Part shown: piece by piece, positions 43,751-51,230 of the stretch
Layout: each line of letters begins with the position of its first letter
Position numbering within the stretch: the stretch's first letter is position 1
Assembly (NCBI RefSeq): GCF_017308985.1
Contig: NZ_JADWPE010000001.1
Span: 186,001-250,000, forward strand
DNA: 64,000 bases
Reading direction: 5' to 3'
Source of the DNA: Lysobacter changpingensis
GTDB lineage: Bacteria; Pseudomonadota; Gammaproteobacteria; Xanthomonadales; Xanthomonadaceae
Notes under the pieces: generated by a model
What the model was told of the DNA's origin: nothing
The model's input: the letters and a program-made list of their open reading frames with translations, nothing else
Database searches by the model: none
Translations under genes and position numbers: made by a program

Positions 43751-44332
43751 ATGGCCAGGCATCCGGACGACGATCATCGCCACGAGCTCTACCGCGGCAT
43801 GCCCTCGGTGACCAATCGCAGCTGGGGCACGCCGAAGCAGGACGACGGCTTCGGGTACGGGGGCCAGGGCGGCTACGGCGAATCGCGCGGCGATCCGTCC
43901 GGACGCGGCGCAAGCGAGCGTGCCGGCGGTCATCGCGGGCGCGGACCGCGCAACATCCTGCGTTCGGACGAGCGCATCGCCGACGATCTGATCGAACGCC
44001 TGACGCGAAACGAGGATATCGACGCGAGCGAGATCCTGGTCGCGGTCGATGCCGGGAACGTCACCCTCACCGGCGAAGTGCCCGAGCGGCGCATGAAGCA
44101 TCTGGCGGAGGATCTCGCCGCCGCCGTGCAGGGCGTGCGCGACGTGCAGAACCGGTTGCAGGTCGACAGGGGCTCGGCGTCGTTCGGACCGCCGGGTCGC
44201 GCCGTGCGCAGCGGCCTGGACCAGCAGGGCAGCGGGTTTTCCAGTTCCTCGTTCGATCAGCGCGACGACATCGACGACGATGAGCACGACGAGAACCGTC
44301 GCCGGCCAATGCGGCGCGCGCGGGAGCATTGA
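43751..44332 (+). CDS. BON domain protein
   Basis: 193 residues. The first 70 are Gly/Arg/Asp-rich and disordered (GFGYGGQGGYGESRG and similar, with histidines). A BON domain follows at about 72-140 (ERIADDLIERLTRNEDIDAS, VTLTGEVPERRMKHLAED, GVRDVQNRLQV), then an acidic/serine-rich tail. BON domains bind phospholipid or act in the envelope (OsmY); no signal peptide is seen here. AGGAG stands 5 bases before the ATG at 43751, which fixes the start against one ten codons earlier. Confidence 0.87.
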   Translation: MARHPDDDHRHELYRGMPSVTNRSWGTPKQDDGFGYGGQGGYGESRGDPSGRGASERAGGHRGRGPRNILRSDERIADDLIERLTRNEDIDASEILVAVDAGNVTLTGEVPERRMKHLAEDLAAAVQGVRDVQNRLQVDRGSASFGPPGRAVRSGLDQQGSGFSSSSFDQRDDIDDDEHDENRRRPMRRAREH

Positions 44333-44415
44333 CGCTCGTCCCGACACGCGCCGGACGCGGGTGACGGCAATCGGGGAATGACGGCGACGGCCGCGCACAG
44401 GGCACAATCGGCCGC

Positions 44416-46281
44416 ATGAGCGATCACGCCGCGGCCGTACCCGCTTCCCGCCCTTCCCTTCGCGAGCGCTTCGACGCCCTGCGCAACCTGCCGCCGTTCC
44501 TCCGGCAGATCTGGTCCACCAGCCCCGCGCTCACGCTGGCGACCATCGGCCTGCGCATCGTGCGCGCCTTCCTGCCGGTGGCGACACTCTACGTCGGCAA
44601 GCTGATCATCGACGAGGCCGTGCGCCTGGTCGCCGCCGGCAACGGTTTCGACACCCTGGGCGACGCCTGGCGCAGCGGGCAGCTGGACACGCTGCTGGCG
44701 CTGCTCGGGCTGGAGTTCGCGCTGGCGATCGGTTCCGACCTGCTCGGCCGTCTCGTCAGCTATGGCGACGCGCTGCTCTCGGAGCTGTTCACCAACGCCA
44801 CCAGCGTGCGCCTGATGGAACACGCGGCGACGCTCGACCTGGAGGATTTCGAAGACCCCGACCTGCAGGACAAGCTCGACCGTGCGCGCCGCCAGACGAT
44901 GGGCCGCATGAACCTGATGAGCCAGCTGTTCGGCCAGGTGCAGGACGCGATCACCGTGGTGAGCTTCGCCGCCGGCCTGCTGGTGTACGCGCCGTGGCTG
45001 ATCGTGCTGCTGGCCATCGCGCTGGTGCCGGCGTTCGTCGGCGAGGCGCATTTCAACGCGCTGGGCTATTCGTTGAATTTCGCGTGGACGCCCGAGCGCC
45101 GCCAACTCGAATACGTGCGGCAGATGGGCGCGAGCGTGGAAACGGCGAAGGAGGTGAAGATCTTCAACCTCCACCGCTTCCTGATCGCGCGTTACCGCCA
45201 GCTCGCCGAGGCCTTCTTCCGCGCCAACCGCGCGCTCGCGCGGCGTCGCGCGTTCTGGGGCGCGGTGCTCGCCGGCCTGGGGACGCTGGGCTATTACGTC
45301 GCCTACGGCTACATCGCCTGGCGCACGGTGCGCGGCGATTTCAGCATCGGCGACCTGACCTTCCTCGCCGGCAGCTTCCTGCGCTTGCGGCAACTGCTGG
45401 AAGGCTTGCTGGTGGGCTTCTCGCAGGTCGCCGGGCAGGCACTGTACCTGGACGACCTGTTCTCGTTCTTCGCGATCAGGCCGGAGATCGTCTCGCCCGC
45501 CAACGCGCTGCCGGTGCCGCGCCCGATCACGCGCGGCTTCGCGTTCGAGAACGTCGGCTTCCGTTATCCCGATGCGCAGAAATGGGCGCTGCGCGGCCTC
45601 GACTTCGAACTGCGCGCCGGCGAAGTGCTGGCGCTGGTCGGCGAGAACGGCGCCGGCAAGACCACGCTGGTGAAACTGCTCGCGCGCCTGTACGACCCGG
45701 ACGAAGGCCGCATCCTGCTCGACGGCCGAGACCTGCGCGACTACGACCTGGACGACCTGCGCGGCAACGTCGGCGTGATCTTCCAGGACTTCGTGCGCTA
45801 CCACCTCACCGCCGGCGAGAACATCGGCGTGGGCCGCATCGACGCGATGGACGACGCCGCGCGCATCCGCGACGCCGCGCGCCGCGCGATGGCCGACGAG
45901 ATGATCGACCACCTGCCCAACGGCTACGACCAGCTCATCGGCCGCCGCTTCAAGACCGGCGTGGACCTGTCCGGCGGGCAATGGCAGAAGCTCGCCATCG
46001 CGCGCGCCTACATGCGCGATGCGCAGGTGATGATCCTCGACGAACCCACCGCCGCGCTCGACGCGCGCGCCGAATTCGAGGTTTTCCAGCGCTTCAAGGA
46101 CCTCTCGCGCGGCAAGACCGCGGTGCTGATCTCGCACCGCTTCAGCAGCGTGCGGATGGCGGACCGCATCCTGGTCCTGGCCGACGGCCGCCTGGAGGCC
46201 AGCGGCACGCACGAGGAACTGTTGGCGCAGGGCGGTCGCTACGCCGAATTGTTCGAGTTGCAGGCGGCCGGTTATCGTTGA
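44416..46281 (+). CDS. ABC transporter, fused permease/ATPase (exporter type)
   Basis: 621 residues. Six-helix membrane domain (about 40-335), then an ATPase domain with Walker A GENGAGKTTL (409-418), signature LSGGQWQK (518-525) and Walker B VMILDEPTAALDA. An unusual EFALAIGSDLLGRLVSYGDA segment extends the second helix pair. Half-size exporter, acting as a dimer on lipids, peptides or drugs; the substrate cannot be inferred. The neighbours (BON protein upstream, sugar dehydrogenase downstream) do not narrow it. No clear Shine-Dalgarno precedes the ATG. Confidence 0.92.
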   Translation: MSDHAAAVPASRPSLRERFDALRNLPPFLRQIWSTSPALTLATIGLRIVRAFLPVATLYVGKLIIDEAVRLVAAGNGFDTLGDAWRSGQLDTLLALLGLEFALAIGSDLLGRLVSYGDALLSELFTNATSVRLMEHAATLDLEDFEDPDLQDKLDRARRQTMGRMNLMSQLFGQVQDAITVVSFAAGLLVYAPWLIVLLAIALVPAFVGEAHFNALGYSLNFAWTPERRQLEYVRQMGASVETAKEVKIFNLHRFLIARYRQLAEAFFRANRALARRRAFWGAVLAGLGTLGYYVAYGYIAWRTVRGDFSIGDLTFLAGSFLRLRQLLEGLLVGFSQVAGQALYLDDLFSFFAIRPEIVSPANALPVPRPITRGFAFENVGFRYPDAQKWALRGLDFELRAGEVLALVGENGAGKTTLVKLLARLYDPDEGRILLDGRDLRDYDLDDLRGNVGVIFQDFVRYHLTAGENIGVGRIDAMDDAARIRDAARRAMADEMIDHLPNGYDQLIGRRFKTGVDLSGGQWQKLAIARAYMRDAQVMILDEPTAALDARAEFEVFQRFKDLSRGKTAVLISHRFSSVRMADRILVLADGRLEASGTHEELLAQGGRYAELFELQAAGYR

Positions 46282-46352
46282 GCCAATCGCGCCCGGTCCC
46301 CGGCCGCGTCACGCACACATCCCACGCACGAACGGACAGGAGCCCTGCCCCC

Positions 46353-47552
46353 ATGCGCCATGCCCTGCATTGCACCACGCTTGCGATCGCCCTCTCGTTG
46401 ACCCTCGTCGCCTGCCAGGCGCGCCAGGACGAAGGCGACGCGGCCCCGGCGAAGGCCGCCACCGCCGCACCGAAGGCGCTGCCGACGCAGACGGTCGCCA
46501 GCCAGAACGGTTCGGTGACCGTCACCACGATCGCTTCTGGACTGGAACACCCCTGGAGCGTCGCCCTGCTGCCCGACGGCGGATTCCTCGTCACCGAACG
46601 CCCGGGGCGTTTGCGTCATGTGTCGGCCGACGGTGCGGTTTCCGCTCCGATCACCGGCGTGCCCGAAGTCTGGGCGCAGGGCCAAGGCGGCCTGCTCGAC
46701 GTCGTGCTCGCGCCGGACTTCGCCGCCAGCCGGAAGATCTTCCTGAGCTATTCGGAAGCCGGCGCCGACGGCAGCGCCGGCACCGCGGTGTCGACGGCGA
46801 CCCTCGGCGACGGCGCGCTGACGGACGTGAAGCTGTTCTACCGGCAGGAACCCAAGCTGGTCGGCCCGAACCATTTCGGCTCGCGCATCGTGTTCGACGG
46901 CAAGGGCCACGTCTTCATCAGCCAGGGCGAACGCAACGACCGCCCGACCTCGCAGAAGCTCGACATGCTGCAGGGCAAGCTGGTGCGCCTGAACCTCGAC
47001 GGCAGCGTGCCGGCCGACAACCCGTTCGTGGGCCGCAACGACGCGCGCCCGGAGATCTGGAGCTACGGCCATCGCAACATGCAGTCGCTGGCGCTCGATC
47101 CGCGCACCGGGAAGGTGTGGGAAGCCGAGCACGGCCCGAAGGGCGGCGACGAGATCAACCTGCCCGAGCCGGGCAAGAACTACGGCTGGCCGATCATCAC
47201 GCACGGCATCAACTACTCGGGCCTGAAGATCCCCGAGGCCGTCGGCACCTCCGCGCCCGGCATGGAGCAGCCCTACCACGTGTGGGAGAAGTCGCCGGGC
47301 CTGTCGGGCATGGCCTTCCTCACCGGCCAGGCGGGTTCGAAGTGGAACGACAGCCTGTTCCTCGGCGCGCTCGCCGACGGCAGCCTGATCCGCCTCTCGC
47401 TGGACGGCGACAGGATCACCGGCGAGGAGCGCCTGCTGAAGGAAATCGGCGCCCGCGTCCGCGACGTGCGCGTGGGCCCCGACGGCGCGGTGTACGTGCT
47501 CACCGACGAGACCGACGGCAAGCTGCTGCGGCTGGACGCGCCGAAGGCGTAA
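46353..47552 (+). CDS. PQQ-dependent sugar dehydrogenase (soluble aldose dehydrogenase, Yli-type), lipoprotein
   Basis: 399 residues from the ATG at 46353 with AGGAG about 9 bases before it. Lipobox LTLVAC (Cys21), a short Ala/Lys linker, then a six-bladed beta-propeller of the GDH-B/YliI family: LEHPWSVALLPDGGFLVTER, GQGGLLDVVLAPDF, NHFGSRIVFDGKG, YGHRNMQSLALDP, EAEHGPKGGDEIN and GMEQPYHVWEKSPG. These carry the PQQ- and calcium-contacting positions. Oxidises aldose sugars in the periplasm and passes electrons on, if PQQ is made or taken up. Codons upstream in this frame overlap the ABC gene and are not coding. Confidence 0.9.
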   Translation: MRHALHCTTLAIALSLTLVACQARQDEGDAAPAKAATAAPKALPTQTVASQNGSVTVTTIASGLEHPWSVALLPDGGFLVTERPGRLRHVSADGAVSAPITGVPEVWAQGQGGLLDVVLAPDFAASRKIFLSYSEAGADGSAGTAVSTATLGDGALTDVKLFYRQEPKLVGPNHFGSRIVFDGKGHVFISQGERNDRPTSQKLDMLQGKLVRLNLDGSVPADNPFVGRNDARPEIWSYGHRNMQSLALDPRTGKVWEAEHGPKGGDEINLPEPGKNYGWPIITHGINYSGLKIPEAVGTSAPGMEQPYHVWEKSPGLSGMAFLTGQAGSKWNDSLFLGALADGSLIRLSLDGDRITGEERLLKEIGARVRDVRVGPDGAVYVLTDETDGKLLRLDAPKA

Positions 47553-47635
47553 GGCTGCGCCGGGCTGGCGCACGGCAGTCGTGCGTGCGCCGACTCGACA
47601 GGCCGGCTCGATAGAGTTGCCTCGATAGAAGCGTC

Positions 47636-47722
47636 ATCCCGGCGAAGGCCGGGATCCAGCCCGTAACTCCCGGGCACTCCCCACGTCAACGACATCCCCT
47701 CATTCCCGTCCACGCGGGAATG
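47636..47722. repeat. Two intergenic palindromes (ATCCCGGC-type and CATTCCCG-type)
   Basis: ATCCCGGC-GAAG-GCCGGGAT (47636-47655) and CATTCCCG-TCCACG-CGGGAATG (47701-47722) lie in the 219-base gap before the DUF4440 gene. A related element is at 51101-51130. Such units are common in proteobacterial intergenic DNA. Confidence 0.7.
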
Positions 47723-47771
47723 GCGAGTCGCCGCACAGGCCATCCAACCGAACCACCCAGAAGGGCAAAAC

Positions 47772-48206
47772 ATGATCCGGACGATCCTCCTCACCCTCGC
47801 CCTGCTCGTCTCCTTCCCCGCCTTCGCGTCCGAAACCGACGCCGAACTGCTCGCGATGGACGCGAACTGGAACGAGCTGCGCATGAAACCCGACGTCGCC
47901 GGGCTGGAACGCATCCTCGCCGACGACTGGATGCTCACGCATTCCGACGGCCGCGTGCAGTACAAGACCGATTACCTCGACGAACTGCGCACGAGCACGC
48001 GCCGCAATTCCGGCATCGGCAACGAGGACGTGCGCGTGCGTCGCTACGACGACACGGTCGTCGTCACCGGCACCAGCGTGCAGTCGGGCATCAGCAACGG
48101 CGTGCCGTGGAACGGCCGCTTCCGCTTCACGCGCGTGTGGGTGCAGCGCGATGGCGCGTGGAAGATGATCGCCTCGCACTCCTCGCGCGTCGCCGAGGCG
48201 AAGTAG
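47772..48206 (+). CDS. DUF4440 / SnoaL-like protein, exported
   Basis: 144 residues. Signal peptide MIRTILLTLALLVSFPAFA, then a nuclear-transport-factor-2-like (cone) domain: LLAMDANWNELRMKPDVAGLER, DDWMLTHSDGRVQYKTDYLD and FRFTRVWVQRDGAWKMIASH. These domains bind small ligands or form the base of isomerases; the function here is unknown. It lies convergent with the DUF488 gene, whose stop is 4 bases away. Confidence 0.85.
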   Translation: MIRTILLTLALLVSFPAFASETDAELLAMDANWNELRMKPDVAGLERILADDWMLTHSDGRVQYKTDYLDELRTSTRRNSGIGNEDVRVRRYDDTVVVTGTSVQSGISNGVPWNGRFRFTRVWVQRDGAWKMIASHSSRVAEAK

Positions 48207-48209
48207 CCT

Positions 48210-48758
48210 TCAGAACAGGTCGCCCTGCGGCGCGGTTTCCACGACCGCGCCGTAATCCAGCCGGCCGTCGACGATCCGCGCCGCCTTCGTGTACGGATGT
48301 TCCTCGGTGCGGCCGGGCGAGATCAGATGCACCACCGTCCACCCGCGCGATTTCAGATCGTCGCTGATCAGGCTGCGATGGCACTGCGTCCAGTACGCCT
48401 CGGCGCACATCACGGCGGTGCGGCGCGTCGACGCGATCGCCTCCAGCCGGTCGCGCGCCTGCCGGTACTCGGCGCTCGCCATGTAGTCGGCGTAGCCGCG
48501 GAAGGACGCGTTGCGCCAGGCGGTGTTCGGCGAATCCTTGCGGGGATTGCGGCGCCCGCCCAGGTCGACCATTGGCAGGTACTCGATTCCCGCTTCCGCC
48601 AGCCCCGCGGCGATGTTCGCCGCGGCGAACTGCGGGTGCCGGCGCGAGCCGGGATAGCGCCGCACGTCCGCCACGGCCTCGATGCCCGCCTGCATCAGCA
48701 GGCTGAGGAATTGCGTCCATTCGCGCGTGGAATGGCCCACGGTCCAGATCGTTCGCAT
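48210..48758 (-). CDS. DUF488 family protein
   Basis: 182 residues, starting MRTIWTVGHSTREWTQFL. Conserved DUF488 segments are ADVRRYPGSRRHPQF (near 30), ADYMASAEY (near 91) and the Cys-containing MCAEAYWTQCHRSLISD (about 116-132), which resembles a nucleotide or metal site. Family function is not established. Divergent from the ferredoxin-NADP reductase gene, with a Fur-box-like sequence between them. Confidence 0.85.
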   Translation of the reverse strand: MRTIWTVGHSTREWTQFLSLLMQAGIEAVADVRRYPGSRRHPQFAAANIAAGLAEAGIEYLPMVDLGGRRNPRKDSPNTAWRNASFRGYADYMASAEYRQARDRLEAIASTRRTAVMCAEAYWTQCHRSLISDDLKSRGWTVVHLISPGRTEEHPYTKAARIVDGRLDYGAVVETAPQGDLF

Positions 48759-48792
48759 GCCCCGAGCATAGTCGGAGGCGTGTCGCCCAGAT

Positions 48793-48805
48793 GAGAATCA
48801 ATATC
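48793..48805. promoter_or_regulatory. Fur-box-like site between DUF488 and fpr
   Basis: GAGAATCAATATC matches 11 of 13 positions of the Fur half-box GATAATCATTATC. It lies about 58-70 bases before the fpr start, upstream of a TACAAT -10 box (48824-48829), and 35 bases from the DUF488 start. Confidence 0.4.
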
Positions 48806-48862
48806 AAGTGAAGCCGGCTGGGCTACAATGGCCGCGCTTCCCCCACTCGCCCCAGACACCCG

Positions 48863-49672
48863 ATGTCCTCCGCCTTTGGCACCGAGACGGTGCTGGATGT
48901 CCGTCACTGGACGGACGATTACTTCAGCTTCACCACCACCCGCGACGACGGCTTCCGCTTCGAGAACGGCCAGTTCGTGATGATCGGCCTGCAGGTCGAA
49001 CAGCCCGACGGCTCGCACAAGCCGCTGCTGCGCGCGTACTCCATCGCCAGTGCGAACTGGGAGGAGCAGCTGGAGTTCTTCAGCATCAAGGTGCCGAACG
49101 GGCCGCTGACCTCGCGGCTGAAGTCGATCCGCCCGGGCGATCAGGTGCTGATCGGCCGCAAGCCCACCGGCACGCTGCTGATCCACGACCTGCATCCGGG
49201 CCGCAACCTGTACCTGCTGGGCACCGGCACGGGTCTCGCGCCGTGGCTGGCGGTGATCAAGGACCCGGAAACCTACGAGCGTTTCGACAACGTGATCCTG
49301 ACGCACGGCGTGCGCAGCGCGACGGACCTCGCCTATCGCGACTACTTCGTCAACGAACTGCCGCGCCACGAGTTCCTCGGCGAGCAGATCGCCGCGAAGC
49401 TGAAGTACTACCCGGCGGTGACGCGCGAGGCATTCCAGGTCGATGGCCGCGACCAGCGTGGCCGCCTCACCGGGCTGTTCGACAGCGGCCGGATGATGGA
49501 GCACCTCGGCCTGCCCGCGCTGGACCCGGAACACGACCGCGCGATGATCTGCGGCAGCCCGCAGATGCTCGCCGATTTCCGCGACATCCTCGATCGGCGC
49601 GGCTTCACCGCCGCTCCGCGCATCGGCACGCCGGGGCAGTACGTGTTCGAGCGCGCGTTCGTCGAGAAGTAA
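48863..49672 (+). CDS. fpr: Ferredoxin--NADP+ reductase
   Basis: 269 residues. The FAD-binding barrel has LLRAYSIASANWEEQLEFFS (about 55-74), with the RxYS FAD motif, and the GPLTSRL turn. The NADP domain has LLGTGTGLAPWLAVIKD (about 115-131) and CGSPQMLADF (about 229-238). The C-terminal aromatic residue region is VFERAFVEK. It reduces ferredoxin or flavodoxin, or works in reverse, and in many bacteria protects against oxidative stress. No ribosome site is obvious; TACAAT at 48824-48829 may be its -10. Confidence 0.93.
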   Translation: MSSAFGTETVLDVRHWTDDYFSFTTTRDDGFRFENGQFVMIGLQVEQPDGSHKPLLRAYSIASANWEEQLEFFSIKVPNGPLTSRLKSIRPGDQVLIGRKPTGTLLIHDLHPGRNLYLLGTGTGLAPWLAVIKDPETYERFDNVILTHGVRSATDLAYRDYFVNELPRHEFLGEQIAAKLKYYPAVTREAFQVDGRDQRGRLTGLFDSGRMMEHLGLPALDPEHDRAMICGSPQMLADFRDILDRRGFTAAPRIGTPGQYVFERAFVEK

Positions 49673-49759
49673 TCGCCAGACCCGCGCGCCCGCGAGGGCG
49701 TCGCCAGGCTCGTCGCCCGGCAGGAATAGACTGGCTCCTCCCCCGGATGGAGCAGCGCG

Positions 49760-50500
49760 ATGAGATTCCAGGACAAGGTCGTGATCGTCACCGGCGGCGC
49801 CAGCGGCATCGGCGAGACCACCGCGCGGCAGTTCGCCGACGAAGGCGCGCACGTGGTGATCGCCGATTTCTCGGAACGCGGCCAGGCCGTCGCCGACGCG
49901 ATCGCCCAGGACGGCCCGCGCACGCTCTTCGTCAGGACCGACGTGGCCGACAGCGCCAGCGTGCGGAACATGGTCCAGCGCACCGTCGAGGCCTTCGGCC
50001 GCATCGACGTGCTGTTCGCCAACGCCGGCATCGCACACGACGCGCCGATCGACCAGCTCGACGAAGCCGCGTGGACGCGCACGCTGGACGTCAATCTCAC
50101 CGGCGTCTATCTGTGCGACAGATACGTCATCGAGCAGATGCTCGCGCAGGGGGGCGGCGTCATCGTCAATTGCGGCTCGATCCACAGCCACGTCGGCAAG
50201 GCCGGCGTCACCGCGTACGCCGCGGCCAAGGGCGGCGTGAAACTGCTCACGCAGACGCTGGCGATCGACTACGGCGCGCGCGGCATCCGCGTGAACGCGG
50301 TCTGCCCCGGCTACATCGACACGCCGCTGCTGAAGGAGATTCCTGCCGAAGCCAAGGCGGAGCTGGCCAGCCTGCACCCGATGGGACGCCTGGGCCGCCC
50401 CGAGGAAGTGGCCCGCACGGTACTGTTCCTCGCCAGCGACGATGCGTCCTTCGTCACGGGCGCCTCGCTGCTGGTGGATGGTGGGTATACCGCGCAGTGA
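49760..50500 (+). CDS. Short-chain dehydrogenase/reductase (SDR)
   Basis: 246 residues, classical SDR. Cofactor motif TGGASGIGE (11-19), NAG (88-90), and catalytic Ser140, Tyr153 and Lys157. Asp35 after the second strand (IADFSERG) favours NAD(H). Closest to glucose/3-oxoacyl-type dehydrogenases with the usual ends YIDTPLLKEIP and DDASFVTGASLLVDGG. Substrate not predictable. GGAG lies about 10 bases before the ATG; it is 87 bases after fpr and not obviously linked to it. Confidence 0.9.
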   Translation: MRFQDKVVIVTGGASGIGETTARQFADEGAHVVIADFSERGQAVADAIAQDGPRTLFVRTDVADSASVRNMVQRTVEAFGRIDVLFANAGIAHDAPIDQLDEAAWTRTLDVNLTGVYLCDRYVIEQMLAQGGGVIVNCGSIHSHVGKAGVTAYAAAKGGVKLLTQTLAIDYGARGIRVNAVCPGYIDTPLLKEIPAEAKAELASLHPMGRLGRPEEVARTVLFLASDDASFVTGASLLVDGGYTAQ

Positions 50501-50542
50501 TCCGTCCTGGCGCCCGCGTTTCGTGCGCGGGCGCCGGCACGC

Positions 50543-51025
50543 TTACGCCAGCGCCGCCTCGATGTCCTTGACGATCGACTCCGGCTTCTCGTTCGGCGCG
50601 TAGCGCTTGAGCACGCGGCCGTCGCGGCCGATCAGGAACTTGGTGAAGTTCCACTTGATCGCGTCGATGCCGAGGAAGCCGCCCTTCTCGTCCTTCAGCC
50701 ACTTCCACAGCGGATGCGCCGCGTCGCCGTTGACGTCGATCTTGGCGAACATCGGGAAGGTCACGTCGTAGGTGAGCGAGCAGAAATTCCTGATCTCGGC
50801 TTCGTCGCCCGGCTCCTGATGGCCGAACTGGTCGCACGGGAAACCCAGCACCGCGAAGCCGCGCCCGGCGTAATCGCGCTGGAGTTTTTCGAGGCCCGTG
50901 TACTGCGGAGTGAAGCCGCACTTGGAGGCGACGTTGACGATCAGCAGCGCCTTGCCTTCGAACTCGCGCAACGCGCGCGGCTGGCCGTCGATGTCGGTGG
51001 CGGTGAAGTCGTAGGCGGTGGGCAT
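50543..51025 (-). CDS. Glutathione peroxidase
   Basis: 160 residues, cytosolic, reducing peroxides with thioredoxin or glutathione. The catalytic set is Cys36 (ASKCGFTPQ), Gln66 (GFPCDQF), Trp125 and Asn126 (KWNFTKFLI). The resolving cysteine is probably Cys64 or Cys82. The usual GFPCNQFG motif has Asp in place of Asn at 65, a minor change. E. coli BtuE is a homologue. Convergent with the SDR gene. Confidence 0.93.
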   Translation of the reverse strand: MPTAYDFTATDIDGQPRALREFEGKALLIVNVASKCGFTPQYTGLEKLQRDYAGRGFAVLGFPCDQFGHQEPGDEAEIRNFCSLTYDVTFPMFAKIDVNGDAAHPLWKWLKDEKGGFLGIDAIKWNFTKFLIGRDGRVLKRYAPNEKPESIVKDIEAALA

Positions 51026-51100
51026 GGGGGTGGTCCGGGTGGAGGGTGCTCCAAGGATAACGCCGCCCGGTCACGCCACGTCGCGCCTCCTGCCCTCTCA

Positions 51101-51130
51101 CCGTCGTCCGGGCGAAGGCCGGGATGACGG
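51101..51130. repeat. Palindromic element between gpx and TonB receptor
   Basis: CCGTCGTCC / GGGATGACGG arms around GGGCGAAGGCC; a diverged relative of the ATCCCGGC-GAAG-GCCGGGAT unit at 47.6 kb. Confidence 0.6.
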
Positions 51131-51178
51131 AAAGAGGACCCGCGACGAGCGCGAAACCGACGCACTCCAGAAACAACA

Positions 51179-51199
51179 ACGCCGGGACAAGCCCGGCGT
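51179..51199 (-). terminator. Terminator after the TonB receptor
   Basis: CGCCGGG-ACAAG-CCCGGCG; on the minus strand it is followed by TTGTTGTTTC, 32 bases past the stop. Confidence 0.7.
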
Positions 51200-51230
51200 C
51201 GTCGTCACCACTCGCATCAGGCAACCACCA

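Noticed and set aside
44994-46352. In-frame extension of the sugar dehydrogenase back into the ABC gene
   Set aside because: Overlaps a strong ABC transporter; the lipoprotein signal and ribosome site define a start at 46353.
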